Positions 33,545-37,572 of a stretch of 37,572 nt of DNA are shown piece after piece. The DNA lies in contig JAUNEA010000013.1 in assembly GCA_030525785.1 (NCBI GenBank), positions 1-37,572 of the forward strand. The letters run 5' to 3'. The notes below the pieces were generated by a model that saw only the letters and a program-made list of their open reading frames with translations, had not been told where the DNA came from and ran no database searches. The translations under genes and the position numbers were made by a program. The DNA is from Cardiobacteriaceae bacterium (lineage in GTDB: Bacteria; Pseudomonadota; Gammaproteobacteria; Cardiobacteriales; Cardiobacteriaceae). Within the stretch, counting starts at the first letter, position 1; each line of letters begins with the position of its first letter.

Positions 33545-36500
33545 ATGTTGGTTCGGATTTTTCCTGCTTGGTGCTTAATCATCGTTTTATTATTCAGCGC
33601 AAAAGCATTTGGGGCAAATGAACTTTCGACACTGCCCGATTATCTCTCTCACCAGCATTTTGCTGAGCTAAAAGAACAAACCAATGAAGCCAAGAAACAA
33701 AATAACGAACTCAAAAAAACCTTGAGTTTACTTGAAGCTTTGCCTAAAAATCTTGCTCCCAACAGCGAAATTACCCAAGAAACTCTCGGAAAAACCAAGC
33801 TTCTTATTGAGCAAACGCAACAAGAAATCGCCCAATTAATGCAACGCAGCGAACAAATGGGGAAAACTCTTGAAGATAATGCCAAACGCAATACTGCCCT
33901 ATACGCCGCCTTACAAAAGCTATCCAATCCTTTGGTTGGCGCTGATGCTGATTTTCAACAACATAACTTAGAACGCACTCAAACACTTCTCGATTTAAAT
34001 GAACAATATGCCGAACTTTTGCATCAATATCGCAGTGCCATTTTAGAAACAGTAACCCTCAAACAACAATACAAAGCGCTTTCCGAACAACGTTATCAGC
34101 GCGAAAATGAACGCTATTTAGAATTGCAAAAAAATGCAGATGCCTCCCATCATGACCCTGAGTTGTACCATATTGAACAATTAGAAAAACAACGAACTCA
34201 TTTAATGCAAAATTTAACACCTGCTCATGTTAATCGTGCTTCTTATTTAGACGACAATATTGAATTGTTACTGATTACCAATCAAATTTCCCTCGAATAT
34301 GATTTAATCCAACTTAATCAACAAGAGCAACGCCTACAAGAACTACAATTTGCCGATTTCTCCAATATTTCTATGGAGCATCTTACTGACTTACAACAAG
34401 AATTAAGTATTATCAACCAAAATCGCAAACAATTAGAAGAGCAAGTCAAAAATACCTTCCTTAGCCACAGCGAGCGCTTCGCTCTTTATATTCGCCAACG
34501 TCCTGAGGTTCCTAGCGCTATTTTGGATCGGCAAAAAAATATTAGCGATTTATATCAGCGTTCTTTAACAGCTATCGAAAATGATCAATTGTTGCTCTCT
34601 TTAATCAGCCGACATTTAGATCGCCAATATACCTTACTTTCCCAAAATCATCTTAAAGAAAATTATATTCTTGAGCATGTTCAATTAAGTCACCTACCAA
34701 CTTTATCTAATCAGATTCTTAACTCCTTTCGAGCCTTTGTCGGGCAATATGCCGTTGCTGCTCAAGTAACTCTGCAATTCATCAACCATCTGCCCCAAGA
34801 AAAATGGTTATTGCTGATTTCTGCCTTCTTAACGTTCATTTTGGTTTCTATCTTTTCTGTTCGTTTTCTCAATAAGATTCTTAGTAAATATAACAATGAC
34901 AGTAGACCAGCCTTTGCTAAAAGGGTCATTATTTTTGCTATTAGCATGATTAAATACAACATTCCAAATCTTGTTCTACTCTTATTAACACTAACCTTAA
35001 TTAAGATTACCAATTTACCAATGCCCAGCTCAGGTCTAGTTATCCTTATCCCTGCCGTTATTTTAACTGTTTCTATTCCTCATTTTGCCACCAAAATCCT
35101 CGTACGCTCACAATTTATCAAAACACCTGAAGATGCTAATTTGGTTCGACCTATTACACAAATTGCTTTAGTTAGCAGCATCTTATTCTCTCTGGTTATG
35201 ATGGCCAATTGGGTATTGCCTGAAAATGATGAAGTCAATTTGGTTTTACGATGGTTGTTTGGTATTTACATATTAATGGTTAGCTATCCTATTTTTTTAA
35301 TTGTCCGTAGGACATTAAACTATATGGATGAATACTACAATGACTATTATGTTTATCATGTCATTCGTTTTCTATGTTTACTGATTCCAATTATTACAAC
35401 TCTTTTTGGCTTATCTAGCCTGCTTGGCTTTATCAATTTAGCTTGGCTTATTGCCAAACATGGCACTCTTTTTATGCTACATGGTTTGATTTGGGTCAGC
35501 ATTCTTGCCTTAGGAAAAGATGCTTCATTATGGGCAAAGCGCTATGCTTTAAAAAACACCAGTAATGGCTTATTCTGGGCACAAGATGTTATCAACCCAC
35601 TGCATACCTTATTACGCTATGGCAGCCTTATCATTATCAGCAAAAAACTCATTGATTTATACCAGTGGAATGAAAAGACTCCCTTCATTAAGGATATTCT
35701 AACCTTATTACATGCCCCTATTTTTGGAAAAGAGGATAGCCAATTTACCGCCTCCAACATTTTATTAATGGCCTTTTTAATCTACCTCATTTTTAGAATT
35801 GGCGGTTGGGTTCGCTCATTTACCTATCGATGGATTTTCTCAAAAATCATTGATTTAGGCATACGAAATAGCTTTTCTGTCTTTAGCCAATATGCCGTTG
35901 TCACTATCGGTTTCTTACTGGCTTTGAGATTAATTGGTATTGATTTAACTGCCTTTACTGTTTTTGCAGGTGCATTAGGTGTAGGGATTGGTTTTGGTAT
36001 GCAAAATATTGCCAATAATTTTATCAGTGGTATTTTGCTATTAATTGAACGCCCTCTACGCAATGGGGATATTATTACAGTAGGAAATTATGAGGGAACA
36101 GTTGAACGAATCGGCATGCGCTCTCTAACCATCACAACTTTTAACAATGAAAGCGTTATTCTTCCCAATTCAGATTTTATCACCAGTGCTTTTATGAATT
36201 GGTCTCACCGCGATCAAATTGTGCGAACCATTTTGTATTTAGATTTAGCGTATAAACATGATCCAGTACTTGTGCATCGTGCTTTTAGTGAAGCCTTACA
36301 AGATTTGGTCAAAAAAGGCTATGTCATGGATGCTGATGACGTACGATTTGGCATCTACGCTTATAATTGCTCTGAAAGAGGAGTAACTTATCGTGTACAA
36401 TATTTTATGAATATGGCTGTTCATCGCTTGCATGATGTTCGCCATTTAGTAGTTACAGCATTATGGCATGCTTGTAGAAATCATCATTTTGAAATTGCCT

Positions 36501-36595
36501 ATCCCAAACAAGAGACTTTTTTCCCTGAGTTTGAGCAATTCCCTAAATTATTGCAGCATACTCCGCCAGATGCTAATACTAACCTTCAAGGGTAA
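33545..36595 (+). CDS. MscK/KefA-like mechanosensitive channel
   Basis: Large inner-membrane channel that opens under membrane tension to release solutes on osmotic downshock. The 1016-residue protein has a signal peptide (about residues 1-23, ending AKAFGA), a long helical periplasmic domain rich in Gln, Glu and Leu (about 30-400), a series of membrane helices (about 420-800) and a C-terminal MscS domain with the pore helix (AGALGVGIGFGMQNIANNFISGILLLIERP) and the cytoplasmic beta domain (GDIITVGNYEGTVERIG, then NWSHRDQIVR). GGAGG lies before the ATG. It is comparable to E. coli MscK (1120). Only one exact palindrome (34073) falls in its 3 kb, a clear low spot. Confidence 0.92.
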   Translation: MLVRIFPAWCLIIVLLFSAKAFGANELSTLPDYLSHQHFAELKEQTNEAKKQNNELKKTLSLLEALPKNLAPNSEITQETLGKTKLLIEQTQQEIAQLMQRSEQMGKTLEDNAKRNTALYAALQKLSNPLVGADADFQQHNLERTQTLLDLNEQYAELLHQYRSAILETVTLKQQYKALSEQRYQRENERYLELQKNADASHHDPELYHIEQLEKQRTHLMQNLTPAHVNRASYLDDNIELLLITNQISLEYDLIQLNQQEQRLQELQFADFSNISMEHLTDLQQELSIINQNRKQLEEQVKNTFLSHSERFALYIRQRPEVPSAILDRQKNISDLYQRSLTAIENDQLLLSLISRHLDRQYTLLSQNHLKENYILEHVQLSHLPTLSNQILNSFRAFVGQYAVAAQVTLQFINHLPQEKWLLLISAFLTFILVSIFSVRFLNKILSKYNNDSRPAFAKRVIIFAISMIKYNIPNLVLLLLTLTLIKITNLPMPSSGLVILIPAVILTVSIPHFATKILVRSQFIKTPEDANLVRPITQIALVSSILFSLVMMANWVLPENDEVNLVLRWLFGIYILMVSYPIFLIVRRTLNYMDEYYNDYYVYHVIRFLCLLIPIITTLFGLSSLLGFINLAWLIAKHGTLFMLHGLIWVSILALGKDASLWAKRYALKNTSNGLFWAQDVINPLHTLLRYGSLIIISKKLIDLYQWNEKTPFIKDILTLLHAPIFGKEDSQFTASNILLMAFLIYLIFRIGGWVRSFTYRWIFSKIIDLGIRNSFSVFSQYAVVTIGFLLALRLIGIDLTAFTVFAGALGVGIGFGMQNIANNFISGILLLIERPLRNGDIITVGNYEGTVERIGMRSLTITTFNNESVILPNSDFITSAFMNWSHRDQIVRTILYLDLAYKHDPVLVHRAFSEALQDLVKKGYVMDADDVRFGIYAYNCSERGVTYRVQYFMNMAVHRLHDVRHLVVTALWHACRNHHFEIAYPKQETFFPEFEQFPKLLQHTPPDANTNLQG

Positions 36596-36653
36596 TAGCC
36601 TCCCATTTTATCCATCATTTCTTAACCACGATTAAACGGCAAAAGGAGCCATT

Positions 36654-37565
36654 ATGAGCAATACTATTTTTCTTGCTTCCGAAATTGAACAACCTGATTA
36701 TCACAAAGCGCTTTTTCATATTGTTCCTGTTCCTTATGAACATTCGGTCAGTTATGGTGAAGGCACCGAACAAGGACCCTCAAGTATTTTAAAAGCTTCT
36801 AGCCAATTAGAAACTTATGATCAATTAGGCGGAGAGCCTCATGAAGATGGCATTTATACTCATAGCGATATCGATTGCCGAGGCGATGCCATTGATGTCA
36901 TGCAACGTATTCGACAAGTTACCCATATTATTACTGAAGCAGGTAAAATTCCGTTTGTATTGGGTGGCGAGCATAGTATTACTTTTGGCGCAGTTATGGG
37001 TGTTGTTGATGCACACCCCAATGAAGCTATTGGCGTTATTCAATTTGATGCTCATGCTGATTTACGAGAATCTTATGAAGGAAGTATTTGGAGCCATGCT
37101 TGCGTAATGAAACGCTTAACCGATGAAGGCTTACGTATTTTCCAATTGGGCATTCGCGCTATCAGTATGGAAGAAATTGCTGTACGCCATCAATTCCCAC
37201 ATCAAATACAATATATCGATGCTAAAATACTTTGCAATCCTCCTCAACACCAATTCCAGCTCCCTGATGATTTCCCACAAAAAGTTTATATCACCGTCGA
37301 TATTGATGGATTAGATGGTGCCATTATGCCCGCAACAGGAACTCCTGTATCAGGCGGATTAGGCTGGTGGCAATTGATTGATTTACTTAGCAGCATCGCT
37401 GAACAACGCCAAATTGTTGGCATGGATTTGGTTGAATTTGCTCCTATTGCTAATCATCATGCCTATGATTTTGCTGCAGCTGATTTGGCTTATAAAATGA
37501 TGGGAATTGTTAGCCGTAGCCCATTAACCAATAAATATTTATTTTATTCACAATTTCTTCTTTAG
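36654..37565 (+). CDS. speB: Agmatinase (ureohydrolase family)
   Basis: Binuclear-manganese enzyme; agmatinase hydrolyses agmatine to putrescine and urea. The 303-residue product is complete within the window. The metal-binding motifs are GGEHSITFG (His107), QFDAHADLR (Asp132, His134, Asp136), His148 in WSHACVMKR and the C-terminal DIDGLDGAIMPATGTPVSGG pair of aspartates. AAAAGGAGCC precedes the ATG. An exact palindrome encodes HKALFH near the N-terminus. Family members act on agmatine, guanidinobutyrate or formiminoglutamate; agmatine is most likely, but no other polyamine gene is in the window. Confidence 0.82.
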   Translation: MSNTIFLASEIEQPDYHKALFHIVPVPYEHSVSYGEGTEQGPSSILKASSQLETYDQLGGEPHEDGIYTHSDIDCRGDAIDVMQRIRQVTHIITEAGKIPFVLGGEHSITFGAVMGVVDAHPNEAIGVIQFDAHADLRESYEGSIWSHACVMKRLTDEGLRIFQLGIRAISMEEIAVRHQFPHQIQYIDAKILCNPPQHQFQLPDDFPQKVYITVDIDGLDGAIMPATGTPVSGGLGWWQLIDLLSSIAEQRQIVGMDLVEFAPIANHHAYDFAAADLAYKMMGIVSRSPLTNKYLFYSQFLL

Positions 37566-37572
37566 TGATTGA

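Overview
The window is a gene-dense piece of a bacterial chromosome. By family content it is a gammaproteobacterium of moderate GC: SecB, GpsA, oxygen-independent coproporphyrinogen oxidase (HemN), SlyD, a Pqi/MCE system, an MscK-like channel and a CPA2/RCK antiporter. The small-genome flavour would fit the order Cardiobacteriales or a relative, but that placement is a guess. I did not notice the Neisseria uptake word (GCCGTCTGAA) or the Pasteurellaceae word (AAGTGCGGT). No gene-free stretch exceeds 300 bases, and I saw no transposase, integrase, phage gene or CRISPR array.

The dominant signal is not a gene. The perfect palindrome AAAGCGCTTT, usually extended to CAAAGCGCTTTG, occurs about 56 times by eye, roughly one per 670 bp, where chance predicts about 0.04. 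More than forty further copies differ by one or two end bases but keep the centre AGCGCT. It lies in genes in all three reading frames (giving Gln-Ser-Ala-Leu, Lys-Ala-Leu or Lys-Arg-Phe), in linkers, at stop codons, beside ribosome binding sites, in terminators and in most intergenic gaps. It behaves like a genome-wide iterated word, comparable in kind to cyanobacterial HIP1 or to uptake sequences, but it is none of the well-known ones.

Layout. 0.1-3.1 kb, minus strand: rluA, gpsA, secB, uppP. 3.2-5.9 kb, plus strand: a glutaredoxin-like gene, hemN, pgpA, slyD. 5.9-8.6 kb: an MBOAT/SGNH pair that probably O-acetylates a cell-envelope polymer. 8.7-13.7 kb: glpD, glpK, glpF, dhaK, bracketed by two nearly identical terminators. 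13.8-19.6 kb, minus strand: a K+/H+-type antiporter and an AfuABC-type ABC importer; this block separates dhaK from its partners. 19.8-24.8 kb: dhaL, dhaM (fused to an HPr domain), a Cof-type phosphatase and a complete mannose-family PTS transporter (EIIAB, EIIC, EIID). 24.9-30.7 kb: a small membrane protein, apt, a Bax-inhibitor-1 protein, a Pqi system with PqiA split into two genes, a convergent PqiC-like lipoprotein and an unknown protein. 30.8-31.0 kb, minus strand: tRNA-Thr(TGT) and tRNA-Leu(CAG). 31-37.6 kb: an SLC13-type permease with RCK domains, rpiB, an MscK-like channel and an agmatinase-family enzyme.

How the genes work together. GlpF, GlpK and GlpD take up glycerol and convert it to dihydroxyacetone phosphate. 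DhaK, DhaL and DhaM make the same product from dihydroxyacetone with PEP as phosphate donor. The HPr domain of DhaM could also supply phosphate to the neighbouring EIIAB. No enzyme I gene is present, so it must be elsewhere.
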